A stretch of DNA of 64,000 bases from Streptomyces tuirus (lineage in GTDB: Bacteria > Actinomycetota > Actinomycetes > Streptomycetales > Streptomycetaceae), in NCBI GenBank assembly GCA_018195615.1, contig JAGTPG010000001.1:310001-374000 (forward strand), in the 5' to 3' direction. The notes beneath the pieces were generated by a model. The model saw nothing but the letters and a program-made list of their open reading frames with translations. It did no database searches and was not told the origin of the DNA. Every line of letters starts with the position of its first letter. The first letter of the stretch is position 1. Made by a program: the position numbers and the translations under genes. Below are positions 28,308-40,583 of this stretch, one piece after another.

Positions 28308-29806
28308 CTACCACTTCCCGGGGCGTAGTCCTTCAGGAACACCCCGTACAGGTCCTCCCCCGCCTCGCCGCGCACGATCGGGTCGTACACCCGCGCCGCC
28401 CCGTCGACGAGATCGAGCGGCGCGTGAAAACCCGCCTCGGCAAGCCGCAGCTTGTCGTAATGCGGCCGCTCGTCCGTGATCCAGCCCGTGTCGACCGAGG
28501 TCATCAGGATTCCGTCGGTCTGGAACATCTCCTGGGCGCTGGTCCGCGTCACCATGTTCATCGCGGCCTTCGCGGCGTTCGTGTTGGGATGCCCCGCACC
28601 CTTGTAGCCGCGCCCGAAGACACCCTCCATCGCGGAGACGTTCACGACGTACGCCCGTCCGCTCGCCGCCTTCTTCGCGGCTGTGGCCATGGCCGGACGC
28701 AACGCGCTGATCAGGATGAACGGCGACGTGTAGTTGCAGAGCTGCGTCTCCAGCAGCTCGACCGGGGAGATCTGGTCGATCGTCTGCACCCAGGTGTTGG
28801 ACTCGACGACGTCGGGAACCAGCCCGCCCGCGTCGATCGCGGTGCCGTCGAGGTGCCGTTCGACACTCGCGTTCCCGCGACCAGGGCGAGGTCGGCCACC
28901 TTCTGGGCGTCGAGCCCGCTGGTGCCGAGGGCAGTGCGGCGAGGCCGTCGACGGCACCGGAGTTGAACGCGCCGATGACGTGGTGAGCGGGCAGCTCACC
29001 CGCGGGCAGCGGGGCGCTCTCCCCTCGACCAGGGCGGCGTAGGCGGACGGCAGCCGGCGCACGGTCTGGGTCGCGTTGTTGACGAGGATGTCGAGCGGGC
29101 CCGCCTCGGCGACCTGCTCCGCGAGCGCCACGGCCTGCGCCGGGTCGCGCAGGTCGATGCCGACGACCTCCAGCCGGTGCATCCAGTCCGCCGAGTCGTC
29201 CATCGCCTTGAAGCGGCGGATGGCGTCCTTGGGGAAGCGCGTGGTGATCGTGGTGTGCGCGCCGTCGCGCAGCAGCCGGAGCGCGATGTACATGCCGATC
29301 TTGGCCCGGCCGCCGGTGAGCAGGGCGCGCTTGCCGGTGAGGTCGGCGCGGGCGTCGCGCTTGGCGCGGTTCGTGCGCGCACAGTCCGGACAGAGCTGGT
29401 GGTAGAAGTAGTCGACCTCGACGAACCGGGTCTTGCAGGTGTAGCAGGAGCGCGGGCGCTGGAGTATCCCCGCGATCCTGCCCTCCTCGGTGTTCGACGA
29501 CGGCAGCAGGCCCTCGGTCTCGTCGTCGATGCGCTGCGCGGAGCCGGTCGCCGTGGCCTCCGTGACCGCCTTGTCGTGGGCGGTCTTGGCGGCCCGGCGC
29601 TCCTGGCGGCGGCGCTGCTTGACCGTGCGGTAGATGCCCGCGGTGGCCCGGCGCACGGCGATGGCGTCCGGGTGGTCGACCTCCAGCTTGTCGAGCTCCT
29701 CCAGCACGCTGAGGCAGACGGCCAGCCGTTCCGGGTCGATGCCGGGTCCGTACGAGAGCCCGCTCGCCTCGTCCATGGTCTGCGGGCCGTCCTCTGTCAC
29801 CGTCAT
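28308..29806 (-). CDS. SDR oxidoreductase with N-terminal zinc-ribbon-like domain, four apparent frameshifts
   Basis: About 500 residues when four missing G/C bases (near 29031, 28921, 28880 and 28317) are restored; the stop is then TAG at 28308 after YAPGKW. Residues 1-115 are helical and charged, followed by a CYTCKTRF...LCPDCA zinc-ribbon, then a Rossmann SDR (LTGGRAKIGMYIALRLLRDG, DILVNNATQTVRR) with an altered active-site region VNVSAMEGVFGRGYKGAGHP. No close neighbours share its strand, so context gives no substrate. The four-Cys ribbon ahead of an SDR is unusual; it could be structural or bind a partner. Confidence 0.75.
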
Positions 29807-29908
29807 CGCCGCTGTCGTTCCCTGCTCTGCCGTGGCGGCGCGCCGGTCGCGCTCGCTTTCGAACGGCGAATTTTACTTGAGCGCCGGGCCGCACCGCCAA
29901 ACGCCGAT

Positions 29909-31250
29909 TCAGGACCGGCAGGCCAGGCTCAGAGTCCGCACCTCCTCCGAGAAGGCCGCGGCGAGCCGGTCGAGGTCCGGTACGGCCCTGCCGTCGGCCA
30001 CGAGTCCGTAGTGGACGCTCCCCGGTACGTCGAGACCGCCACGGCCAGGGAGTGGCCGGGGGCCAGCGGGGCGAAGGGGAAGACCGCGGTGAGGGGGTTG
30101 CCGCCGAGCTTCAGTCCGAGGCTGGGCAGGGGCACGCTGGTGACCAGGATGTCGAACCAGAGCCGGGCCGCCTGACCGACCAGGGGCCCGCCGAGCCGGT
30201 GGCCGAGCGCCGGGACGTGGTCGGCGAGCAACGCGACGGCGCCCGCGCCCCGGTTGGGGCCGGCGTCCTTGTTGCGGTCCATGGCGGTGCGGACCGCGGC
30301 GAGGCGGGCCAGCGGGTCCGGGTCGCCCACCGGAAGCCGTATCAGGTAGCCGGAGAGCCGGTTGCCCTGTGGGTACGCGGTGCGCGGGCGGCGCTTGGAG
30401 ACGGGGATCAGGGCGCGCGGCGCGACGCCCTCGCTGCCGTCGCCGCGCTCGTCGAGCCAGCGGCGCAGGGCGCCCGCCACGACCGCGATCAGGACGTCGT
30501 TGACGGTGCCGCCGACGGTCTTGCGGACCCGGTGCACGTCGTCGAGGTCGAGGAGCACTCCGGCGGTGCGGCGGGTACCGCTCGGCTCGCAGGTGAGCGC
30601 GGGGTGGAGCGGACGTCGAGGGTGGAGCGGGCGACGGAGGCGCCGATGTCCAGGGCCCGGCCCACGTCGGACAGGGCGCCGCGCACCAGACCGGGCAGGT
30701 CGCGCACGTCCGGCAGCAGGGGGCGTGGGGGTTCGGCGGGACGGGGACGGGGTGCGGGCACGTCCATGGGGTCCATGACGCCTGCGGCGAGGGTCAGCGC
30801 CCGCAGTCCGTCGGCCAGGGCGTGGTGGAACTTGAACAGCACCGCGAAGGAGACGCCGTCCTCGCCGGGCAGCACATGGGCCTCCCACGGGGGCCGTCCG
30901 CGCTCCAGCGGACGCTCCATGAGCCGGCCGGCCACCGTGTGGAAGTCGGCGATCGGGGCGTGCAGCCGCACATGGTTCAGGGGATCGAAGTCCGGGTCGG
31001 CTTCGCGGGCCGCGCCACCGAAGGCGAGGGGCCGGCGCAGGGCGGAGGCGAGCGGCTGCCAGACGTCGCGGATACGCATGCGCAGTCCGGGCACGGCGGC
31101 GGCGCGGGCCGCGAGCAGGTCCGCCGCGTGGGCGCCGGCGGCGGGCGAGTGGGCGGAGAACAGCCCGAGCGCGCCGAGGTGCATCGGGTGCTCCGCGGAC
31201 TCCATGTTCCAGAACGCCAGGTCGAGTGGAGCGAGCAGGTCAGCAGTCAA
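29909..31250 (-). CDS. Wax ester synthase/diacylglycerol acyltransferase (WS/DGAT), two apparent frameshifts
   Basis: About 447 residues with one C restored near 30600 and one G near 30020. Catalytic motif HHALADG (HHxxxDG) is near residue 127; start MTADLLAPLDLAFWNMESAE and the block GTVNDVLIAVVAGALRRWLD are typical of actinobacterial WS/DGAT enzymes. It would acylate diacylglycerol or fatty alcohols for storage lipid. Single gene, about 100 bases before the zinc-ribbon SDR on the same strand. A strong terminator lies upstream, separating it from the GH2 gene. Confidence 0.86.
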
Positions 31251-31347
31251 GGGCTTGCCTCGCGTCGACGACGGGTGGGCCAGCAGTCAAGCGCCCCAGC
31301 CGATTACGGTCAAGTACGATCACGCTACTTACAGTTAACAACAGATT

Positions 31348-31378
31348 AAGTCCCGCCCCGGCGACAGGGGCGGGACTT
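31348..31378. terminator. Strong hairpin terminator after the GH2 gene
   Basis: AAGTCCCGCCCC and GGGGCGGGACTT form a perfect 12-bp stem with a 7-base loop. It lies 16 bases past the GH2 stop on its strand and upstream of the WS/DGAT start, so it would end GH2 transcription. Confidence 0.85.
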
Positions 31379-31393
31379 ATGGTGCATCTGCCG

Positions 31394-34010
31394 TCAGTTC
31401 AACACAGGTTGCGGCGCCGGGCACCCCGTGGGAGTCACCCGGGAGGCGTCACGGATCAACGCCTCGTGCGCCGGCTTCAGCCGGGCGGTGTCCGGTTTCA
31501 GCACGGCCCGGTCGTACGTGAGGAAGCCGTTCAGCTCGCCCTCGACATCCGCGATCTGGGTGTAGACGGCGCCGTTGCTCCCCCGGCAGACCAGCGCCCG
31601 GACCTCGTCGAGTTTCGCCAGGTAGTCGTCGGTGTAGGTGGCCGGGTCGACGTCGACGTACGACTGCTGGACCGACCAGGCGTGGCCGGGCACCGCCAGG
31701 CCCAGGCCGCCGTACTCGCCGCTGACCAGGGCGCGCTCCCCGTCGGGGCGGGCGGCAGGGCCGGGCTCGGATAGCCGTGCTCGTCCATGATGTCGCCGGT
31801 GCCGCCGTCCACGCCGAGGTTCAGCCCGGACTGGCCGTTGACCAGCCGGGTGGGGTCCCAGGCCTTGGCCTGCTCGGCCACACGGCCCACGTCGTACTGG
31901 CCCCAGCCCTCGTTGAAGGTCACCCACATGACGACCGACGGGCTGCTGATGTGCTCGTCGAGCATCTCCTTCAGCTCGCGCTCGTAACGGGCGCGGGAGG
32001 TGGCGCTCGGGTTGACCCCGGCCGTCATCGCCGGCATGTCCTGCCACACCAGCAGGCCCAGCCGGTCGGCCCAGTAGAACCAGCGGTCCGGCTCGACCTT
32101 GATGTGCTTGCGCACGGAGTTGAAGCCGAGCCGCTTGTGCACCTTCAGGTCGTGGGCGAGGGCCTCGTCGGTGGGCGCGGTGTGCAGGCCGTCCGGCCAG
32201 AAGCCCTGGTCGAGGGTGGCCATCATGAACACCGGTTCGCCGTTGAGGACGGTGCGCGCGACGCCGTTGATCTTCTCGACCGCTATGGACCGCATCCCGA
32301 AGTAGGCGCCGACCCGGTCCGAACCGACCCGTACCTTCAGGCCGTGGAGGAACGGGTCGTCGGGCGACCAGAGGCGCGGGTCGTGGAGGGTCAGGGTCAG
32401 CGGACGTCCGGTGCGGCCGCTCGCCGTGGCCACCTTGCGCCGCCCCTCGTACGCCGTCGCCGTGACGGGTACGCCGTCCCGGACGCCCCTGGCCTCCACG
32501 GTGAGCTTCCCGCCGGCCACGTCCGGAGTGAGTTTGAGGGAGTCCACGTGGTCGCGGGAGACCGGCTCCATCCAGACCGTCTGCCAGATGCCGGACGACG
32601 GGGTGTACCAGATGCCGCTCGGGTCGAGGCGCTGCTTGCCGAGCGGCGGGTTCTCGCCGGATGCCGCGTCGGTGGGGTCGTGGACGCCGACGATCAGCTC
32701 CTGGGTGCGGCCGGGCTTCAGCGCGTCGGTGATGTCGGCGCTGAACTTGTCGTAGCCGCTCTCGTGCGTGGCGACCTTGGTGCCGTTGACGTACACCTCG
32801 GACCGCCAGTCGACGGCGCCGAAGTTGAGCTTCAGCCGCTTGCCCGAGCCGATGTGCCAGTCGGCCGGCACCGTGAAGGTGCGGCGGTACCACATGCGGT
32901 CCTCGTGCCGTTCGATGCCGGAGAGCTGGGACTCCACCGGGTACGGGACGAGGATGCGCTCCTTCAGCGTCCTGCCGACGGGCGGCTGCTCGCCCGCTTC
33001 GGCGGCGGCGAACTGCCAGCGGCCGTTGAGGTTGCGCCAGGCGTCCCGGGTCAGCTGCGGGCGCGGGTACTCGGGGTGGGCGTTGCCGGGCCCGACCTCG
33101 TCGGCCCAGCGGGTGCGCAGCTGGTACGTCGAGCGGTTCGGGCCGCTGCTCCAGAACTCCCTGACAACGTTGCCGTCAAGGTCGGAGAGGCCGCCCCGGC
33201 CGTCGTAGCGGACGTCGGCGGTGCCGCGGGCCGTGCCCGTCTTGTTGCCGACGACCGGTTCGTCGAGGGCGACCAGGAGGGACGTGGGGTCGGACGGGTC
33301 CGGGCGGGCCTCGCCCAGGGGCCACTCGGCGCCGCCGATCACCGCCGTGAGGTGGTCGGTGAACCCCGCCGGGGGTGCGGCGAGGGGCTGGGCGAAGTCG
33401 AGCTTCAGGGTGCGGCCGGTGGCCTGGACGGTGGCCGCGAGGGCTCCGTCGTAGTCGAAGCCGTCCGGGAGGCGGAACGCCGACTGCGGCACGGGCTCCT
33501 TGCCGCCGCCCGGCGGGGTCCAGCGCAGGTGCAGGTTGGAGCCGCCGTAGTGCTCGAAGTACTCGACCTTGATGTCGTGGGCCTGGCCGCCGGTCAGGTC
33601 GACGGGCTGGGACGACTGCTCGCGGTCCAGTCGTCCACCCAGTGGTCGATGGCGAGCTTGCCGTCGATCCAGAGGCGGAAGCCGTTGTCGCCGATGATCG
33701 AGAAGGTGTGGGGGCCGGTCTCCTCCGGGACGATCTTCCCGGTCCAGCGGACGCTGACGTCGTCCGACCGGCCGGTGGTGAAGTTCAGGCGCGGCTCCAG
33801 GTTGTCGAAGTCGAGGTCCTGGTCGAAGGTGGTCGCCTTCAGGGTGTGGAAGTCGAAGGCGCCGGGAGCGGAGTGCGTGAAGTACTCGCCCTTCAGGCCG
33901 TGGATCTCGGCCGGGTCGTCCGCGAGGGCCGGTGCCGCGGTCAGGCCGGTGAGGGCGAGGAGCGCGGCGAGTGGTAACGCGATGCGGGTTCTGAGGCGTC
34001 CGGTACGCAC
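31394..34010 (-). CDS. Secreted PA14-GH2 glycoside hydrolase (beta-galactosidase/mannosidase-like), two apparent frameshifts
   Basis: About 872 residues after restoring single bases near 33628 and 31752. GTG 34010 has GGAGG upstream; signal MRTGRLRTRIALPLAALLAL followed by an ALA cleavage motif. Residues 40-180 form a PA14-type domain (GLKGEYF, DNGFRLWIDGKL), a carbohydrate-binding module. Then GH2 jelly-roll and barrel, with acid/base Glu in TFNEGWGQYD and nucleophile Glu in VSGEYGGLG. Extracellular beta-glycosidase; the exact sugar is not determined. A LacI-like palindrome overlaps its leader. Confidence 0.86.
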
Positions 34011-34019
34011 GGAACCTCC

Positions 34020-34035
34020 ATAACAACGTTGTCAT
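34020..34035. promoter_or_regulatory. LacI-type operator candidate in the GH2 leader
   Basis: ATAACAACGTTGTCAT is a near-perfect 16-base palindrome centred on CG, the classical LacI-family form. It starts 10 bases upstream of the GH2 GTG, next to the ribosome site, and a partial copy (ATGACAACATGGAT) follows at 34050-34063. No LacI gene is adjacent, so control would be in trans. Confidence 0.65.
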
Positions 34036-34110
34036 GGACAGGAGTTGGCATGACAACATGGATTCCGCTCTTCGTCCAGAGGCAGGACAAAGTCCTCCGG
34101 CCGCGCCCCG

Positions 34111-35331
34111 TCAGGTGACCAGCTGCCCCTTCCCCAGGGCGATGACCCCGCCCTTGGAGACCGTGTACAGCTCGGCGTCCCGCTCCGGGTTGACGCCGAT
34201 CGTGGCGCCCGGCGGCACCTCGACGTTCTTGTCGAGGACGGCACCGCGCACCACCGCGCCCCGGCCGATGTGCACGTTGTCGTGCAGCACCGAGCCCTGC
34301 ACCACGGCCCCCGGGTCGACCACGACTCCCGGCGACAGCACGGACCGGGTGACCTGCCCGCGGACGAGGCAGCCCGCGCTGATGATGGACTCGCTGGCGA
34401 TGCCGCCGGCGTTGAAGCGGGCCGGCGAGAGCTGGTACGAGTGCGTGTAGATCGGCCAGCTGCGGTTGTACAGGTTGAAGGCGGGCCGCTCGGCGATCAG
34501 GTCCATATGGGCCTCGTAGTAGGCGTCCAGCGTGCCGACGTCCCGCCAGTAGCCCTGGTCGCGGGTGGTCTCGCCCGGCACGTGGTTGGCGCTGAAGTCG
34601 TACAGCGCGGCCTCGCCCCGGTCGGTGAGCTGGGGCAGGATCGAGCCGCCCATGTCGTGCACGGAGCTCTCGTCCTCGGCGTCCCGCCGGAGCGCCTCGA
34701 TGAGGGCCTTGGTGGTGAAGATGTAGTTGCCCATCGAGGCGAAGACCATCTCGGGGTCGTCCGGCAGTCCGGGCGGGGCGGTCGGCTTCTCCAGGAAGCG
34801 CTCCACGGTCTGCCCGTCCGAGCCCGGCGTGATCACCCCGAACGCCGACGACTCGGTGCGCGGCACCCGGATCCCGGCCACCGTCACACCCGCGCCGCTG
34901 TCGATGTGCTGGGCGAGCATCTGGCGGGGGTCCATGCGGTAGACGTGGTCGGCGCCGAACACGGCGACGTACTCGGGCCGCTCGTCGTAGACGAGGTTCA
35001 GCGACTGCAGGATCGCGTCGGCGCTGCCCAGGTACCAGCGGGGGCCGAGGCGCTGCTGGGCGGGGACGGGCGTGACGTAGTTGCCCAGCAGGTTGGACAT
35101 CCGCCAGGTGGTGGTGATGTGCCGGTCCAGCGAGTGCGACTTGTACTGCGTCAGGACGCAGATGCGCAGGACGTCGGCGTTCACCAGGTTGGACAGGACG
35201 AAGTCGACCAGGCGGTACGTACCGCCGAAGGTGACCGCGGGTTTGGCCCGGTCCGCGGTCAGGGGCATCAGACGTTTGCCCTCACCGCCGGCCAGCACGA
35301 TTCCCAGGACCGAAGGACCACCACGACGCAT
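34111..35331 (-). CDS. glgC: Glucose-1-phosphate adenylyltransferase (ADP-glucose synthase)
   Basis: 406 residues and intact; ATG 35331 with GGGGAG upstream. Nucleotidyltransferase signature [20 protein letters not shown], substrate segments [10 protein letters not shown] and [10 protein letters not shown], and a C-terminal left-handed beta-helix ([20 protein letters not shown]). It makes ADP-glucose for glycogen or for maltose-1-phosphate synthesis. It lies 51 bases downstream of the glycosyltransferase gene on the same strand, so the two form a probable operon. Confidence 0.95.
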   Translation of the reverse strand: MRRGGPSVLGIVLAGGEGKRLMPLTADRAKPAVTFGGTYRLVDFVLSNLVNADVLRICVLTQYKSHSLDRHITTTWRMSNLLGNYVTPVPAQQRLGPRWYLGSADAILQSLNLVYDERPEYVAVFGADHVYRMDPRQMLAQHIDSGAGVTVAGIRVPRTESSAFGVITPGSDGQTVERFLEKPTAPPGLPDDPEMVFASMGNYIFTTKALIEALRRDAEDESSVHDMGGSILPQLTDRGEAALYDFSANHVPGETTRDQGYWRDVGTLDAYYEAHMDLIAERPAFNLYNRSWPIYTHSYQLSPARFNAGGIASESIISAGCLVRGQVTRSVLSPGVVVDPGAVVQGSVLHDNVHIGRGAVVRGAVLDKNVEVPPGATIGVNPERDAELYTVSKGGVIALGKGQLVT

Positions 35332-35382
35332 GGCCGCTCCCCTCACGCCGATTTCCCGATGCCTGCCCCTGAGCTGCGCGGG

Positions 35383-36533
35383 CTAAGCCTGTTTGTGGAT
35401 CTCCTCGTAGAGCCGGACCGTACGGCGGGCCACCGCGTCCCAGCCGAACTCGCCGACCGCGCGTTCCCGCCCGGCCTCACCCATCCGCCGGGCGGCCTCC
35501 TGGTCGCCCAGGACGGTGTCCATGGCCCGGGCGAGACCCGCCTCGAAGTCGTCGCCGACCGGGACCAGCAGGCCCGTCCTGCCGTCGTCCACCACCTCCG
35601 GGATGCCGCCGACCGCCGAGGCCACGACCGGCGTGCCGCAGGCCATCGCCTCCAGGTTCACGATGCCCAAAGGCTCGTAGACCGAGGGGCAGACGAACAG
35701 GGCGGCGTGGGTGAGGAGCTGGATCACCTCCGGGCGCGGCAGCATCCTCGGGATCCAGTGAACGCCGTCGCGGACCCGGCTCAGCTCCCCGAACAACTCC
35801 CGGAACTCCTGGTCGATCTCCGGTGTGTCCGGCGCGCCCGCGCACAGCACGACCTGCGCGGCCGGGTCGATGTCCCGCACCGCGCGCAGTAGATGGGGCA
35901 CACCCTTCTGGCGGGTGATGCGGCCCACGAACAGCACGTAAGGGCGGGAGCGGTCGAGGCCGATCCGGTCCAGGGCGTCCGTGCCGTGGTCGGGCCGGTA
36001 CAGGCTCGTGTCGATGCCGTTGTGCACGACGTGGACGCGCTCCGGATCCAGCACCGGGTAACAGCCGAGGATGTCCTCGCGCATGGCCGCGGACACGGCG
36101 ATCACCGCGTCGGCGGCCTCGATCGCGGTGCGCTCGGCCCAGCTGGACAGCTCGTAGCCCCGCCGAGCTGCTCGGCCTTCCAGGGGCGCAGCGGCTCCAG
36201 GGAGTGGGCGGTCATCACGTGCGGTATGCCGTACAGGAGCTTGGCGAGGTGGCCGCCGAGGTTGGCGTACCAGGTGTGGGAGTGGACCAGCTCGCGGCCC
36301 TCGAGGGCGGCGGCCATGGCGAGGTCCACGGAGAAGGTGCGCAGCGCGTCGTTGGCGCCGTCGAGCGTGGACCAGGGCCGGTGGCGCCGCACGCCGTCGG
36401 TGCGGCCCTCGCCCCAGCAGTGCACGTCGAGGTCGACCAGCGCTCTGAGCTCCCGGGCGAGGAACTCCACGTGGACGCCGGCACCGCCGTACACGTCCGG
36501 CGGGTACTCCCGGGTCAGCAGTCCCACTCGCAC
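35383..36533 (-). CDS. glgA: Actinobacterial glycogen synthase/maltose-1-phosphate synthase (GlgA/GlgM type, GT4), one apparent frameshift
   Basis: About 383 residues after restoring one G near 36165. The GTG at 36533 is preferred over the TTG at 36539 because AGGGAG stands six bases before it. GT4 features: LLTREYPPDVYGGAGVHVEFL in two parts, HSHTWYANLGGHLAKLL, FVGRITRQKG, and the donor-site Glu block CPSVYEPLGIVNLEAMACG. This short actinobacterial family adjoining glgC includes mycobacterial GlgM, which makes maltose-1-phosphate for the GlgE route, so that reaction is likely here too. The name glgA follows common annotation. Confidence 0.86.
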
Positions 36534-36572
36534 CCGCAACTCCCTGCTCTCAGCGGCCGTTCCCTTTCATGG

Positions 36573-37310
36573 TCACCCAGATGAGGCGCGCGGGGAAGAG
36601 CGAGGCGGCCGTGGGAAGCAACAGTCGCCGCAGACGCCACCTCCTGGCACGCGGTAGTAGAGACAGCAGCTGCGGCGCCGGAAGGCGGTGCCGGTGAGGG
36701 TTCCGGAGCCGGCGAGCAGGGGGTGTCCGAGGAGTTCCGCCGCCAGGTAGCGGGCCCGGGCCGCGAGGTCCGTACGGCCGTGCCGCCGGGCCCAGCGGTC
36801 GAGCTCCCGCGCGGCGCCCGCCAGCGCGGAGGCGGCGTTGCCCCGCAGCAGGCCGGGCGCGAGACGGTGGTGCACGCGCAGGGCCGCCGACAGCGGTTCG
36901 AGATGGCCGTGCAGGACGACGTCCGCGACGGTCGACGCGTCCCCGGGGAGCGGCCGTACGTCCGACAGCCACAGGTCGTCCGGGGCACTGCCGTCGGCGT
37001 CCCAGTGCAGCAGCCGGGCGTCGAGGTCGGGGAGACGGCCGTACAGCACGGCGCAGCCCAGGGCCACGGACCACAGGCGGGCCGCGAGACCCTGGTGGGC
37101 CACCGACGCGGCGACGCGCGACTCCGGGGCGTGCAGGGCGTCCACGACCTTACGGACGCGCGAAACCAGGGGATTTCCGCACACATCGGGTGACGCGTCG
37201 GCGTAGGCCTGTGCGAGAGTGGGAAGAGGCCCGGCCGCAGCGCCTCCCGTACGGAGTTCGAAGAAGCCGCCGAGCGGGCGGAGCGCGGCGAGGTCGGGGT
37301 CGAGGTCCAC
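36573..37310 (-). CDS. FhuF-like (2Fe-2S)-binding protein, probable ferric-siderophore reductase
   Basis: About 245 residues. The C-terminal motif CCLYYRVPGGGVCGDC has the exact C-C-x10-C-x2-C spacing of FhuF 2Fe-2S proteins. The middle region is helical and Ala/Leu rich with VALGCAVLYGRLPDLD and HHRLAPGLLRGNAASALAG, as in the family. The start is uncertain: GTG 37310 (VDLDPDLAALRPLGGFFEL) begins the conserved part but has no clear ribosome site. Likely role is releasing iron from imported siderophores. Divergent from the DMT-type gene. Confidence 0.8.
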   Translation of the reverse strand: MDLDPDLAALRPLGGFFELRTGGAAAGPLPTLAQAYADASPDVCGNPLVSRVRKVVDALHAPESRVAASVAHQGLAARLWSVALGCAVLYGRLPDLDARLLHWDADGSAPDDLWLSDVRPLPGDASTVADVVLHGHLEPLSAALRVHHRLAPGLLRGNAASALAGAARELDRWARRHGRTDLAARARYLAAELLGHPLLAGSGTLTGTAFRRRSCCLYYRVPGGGVCGDCCFPRPPRSSPRASSG

Positions 37311-37537
37311 GAAGAGCAGTAGTACCAAGGCCCCTAGGGGACACGACCCGGTGGCCCCCGACCGGCGTCGCCCACCCTGGGGATGACGGGGTTCCCCTCG
37401 TACTCCATCGGCAGTAGGACCCAATGAGTGCTCAGGGACGACGACGGGAAGACCTGGACACGGCAGGGTGTTGGTCATGAAAGCCGACCTTTCGCCGCGC
37501 CGGGCCGAGCGCCCCGCCTGCCGCAGAGGAGCAGCCG

Positions 37538-38978
37538 ATGAGCGCCCTCGCGTTGTCCGTCCTGCTGTCCCTCGTCTCCGCGGTCGCCTACGCGGGCGGG
37601 GCGATCGTGCAGGAGCGGGTGGCGGAGTCCTCGCCGGGCGAGCAGTACGCGCCGCTGCGCCGGCCGGGCTGGTGGGCGGCGGTCGCGCTGAACGGTCTCG
37701 GTGGGCTGCTGCACGTGGTGGCGCTGGCCTACGGCCCGCTCAGCCTGGTGCAGCCGCTCGGCGCGCTGACCATCGTGGTGGCCCTGCCCATGGCGGCACT
37801 GTTCGTCGGCCGCAAGGCAGGTGCCACGGCGTGGCGGGGCGCGATCATGGCGACGGTGGGGCTCGCCGGTCTGCTGTCCCTGGTCGCCGCGTCCGACGCG
37901 CGGTCGCTGGACACGGCGCAGCGGGTGGCCGTCGCGCTCGTCACCGCCGGTGCGGTCGTGGCGCTGATGATCGCCGCCCGGGCCGCGCACCGGCACCCTG
38001 CGGTCCGCAGCATGCTGCTGGCGACCGCCTCCGGTATCGCGTTCGGCATGTCCTCGGTGTTCACCAAGACCGTCGCGGTCGACTGGACCGGCGGTGTGTC
38101 GGCGGCGGACGTGCCGTCCCTCGCCGTGATCGGCGTCCTCGCCACGGCCGGCATGCTGCTGTCGCAGGCCGCCTACCGGGGCGCCGGCCTCGCGGCCCCG
38201 CTGGCCACGCTGACGGTCGTGAACCCGGTGGTGGCGGCCGCGGTCGGCATCACGATGTTCGGCGAAACCTTCCGCTACGGCACGACGGGCACCGTGCTCG
38301 CCCTGGGCTGCGGTGTGGTGGCGGCGGGCGGCCTGATCCTGCTGACGACGGAGCGCCTGGCGCACGCCGAGCCGGAGCGGGCGGGAACGGGGCTGGAGGT
38401 TGCCGGGACCGGGCTGGTTCCGGCCGGCACGGGGCTCTCGGACACGGACCTCGCGGCGCTCGGCATCCTGGCCGGGCCTATGGAGGAACGGGCCGGGCGT
38501 GGGAAGGGCCTGCCGGAGACGGTGGGAAGCGCGGCAGCCCCAGGGGTCGCGGGCAGTGGGGCCGGAGGCGAACCGCGCGAGACGGCGGACCTGTTGTCGG
38601 CCGGTCTGCCCGGGACCGTGGGTGCTCCCGAGGTCGTGGGTGCTCCCGAGGTCGTGGGTGCGCCCGAAGTCGTGGGTGCTCTTGAGGTCGTGGGTGCGCC
38701 GCCCGTCGCCGTCGGCGCGCTGCCCAAGGCGCTGGGCGGCACAGCGGCGGGCGTGGAGGCCGGCGACCGCGGCGGGGCCGCCGGGCCGGGGCGCGCCGGG
38801 GACGGAGCGGTGTCAGTGCCCCGGCCCCTGGCCGCCGATGCGCCGGAGGCCGACCCGGACATCACGTACGAGAGCGGGGAACCGCCGGCGGACTTCGATC
38901 AACGCCCGCTCTCCTACGTGCCCTTCTACGGCATTCCGTACGTCCCGATGCCCACCGTCGACCGGCACCGCGCGCGCG

Positions 38979-38989
<11 letters not shown>
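37538..38989 (+). CDS. DMT/EamA-like multi-span membrane protein with long low-complexity tail
   Basis: 483 residues; ATG with AGAGGAG six bases upstream. Residues 1-275 carry about nine or ten membrane helices (LSVLLSLVSAVAYAGGAIVQ, GLLHVVALAYGPLSLVQPLG and others) like DMT-family exporters or NIPA-type transporters. Residues 280-483 are Gly/Ala/Glu/Val-rich, include four tandem copies of VGAPEV (72 bases of direct repeats), and end in a Tyr/Pro-rich segment YVPFYGIPYVPMP. The tail is probably cytoplasmic and disordered. The gene overlaps the convergent Rpf gene by 11 bases. Substrate unknown. Confidence 0.75.
38621..38692 (+). repeat. Four tandem 18-bp repeats inside the DMT-type gene
   Basis: Unit GGTGCTCCCGAGGTCGTG, repeated four times with two to three changes in copies three and four. 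It encodes a GAPEVV repeat, keeps frame (18 = 6 codons) and lies in the disordered tail, so copy number could vary without breaking the protein. Confidence 0.85.

Positions 38990-40583
<1,594 letters not shown>

Noticed and set aside
27593..29806. A 737-residue protein joining the zinc-ribbon SDR to a downstream domain
   Set aside because: The extra C-terminal part is antisense to the HD-like gene. Restoring one G near 28317 gives a natural stop after APGKW.
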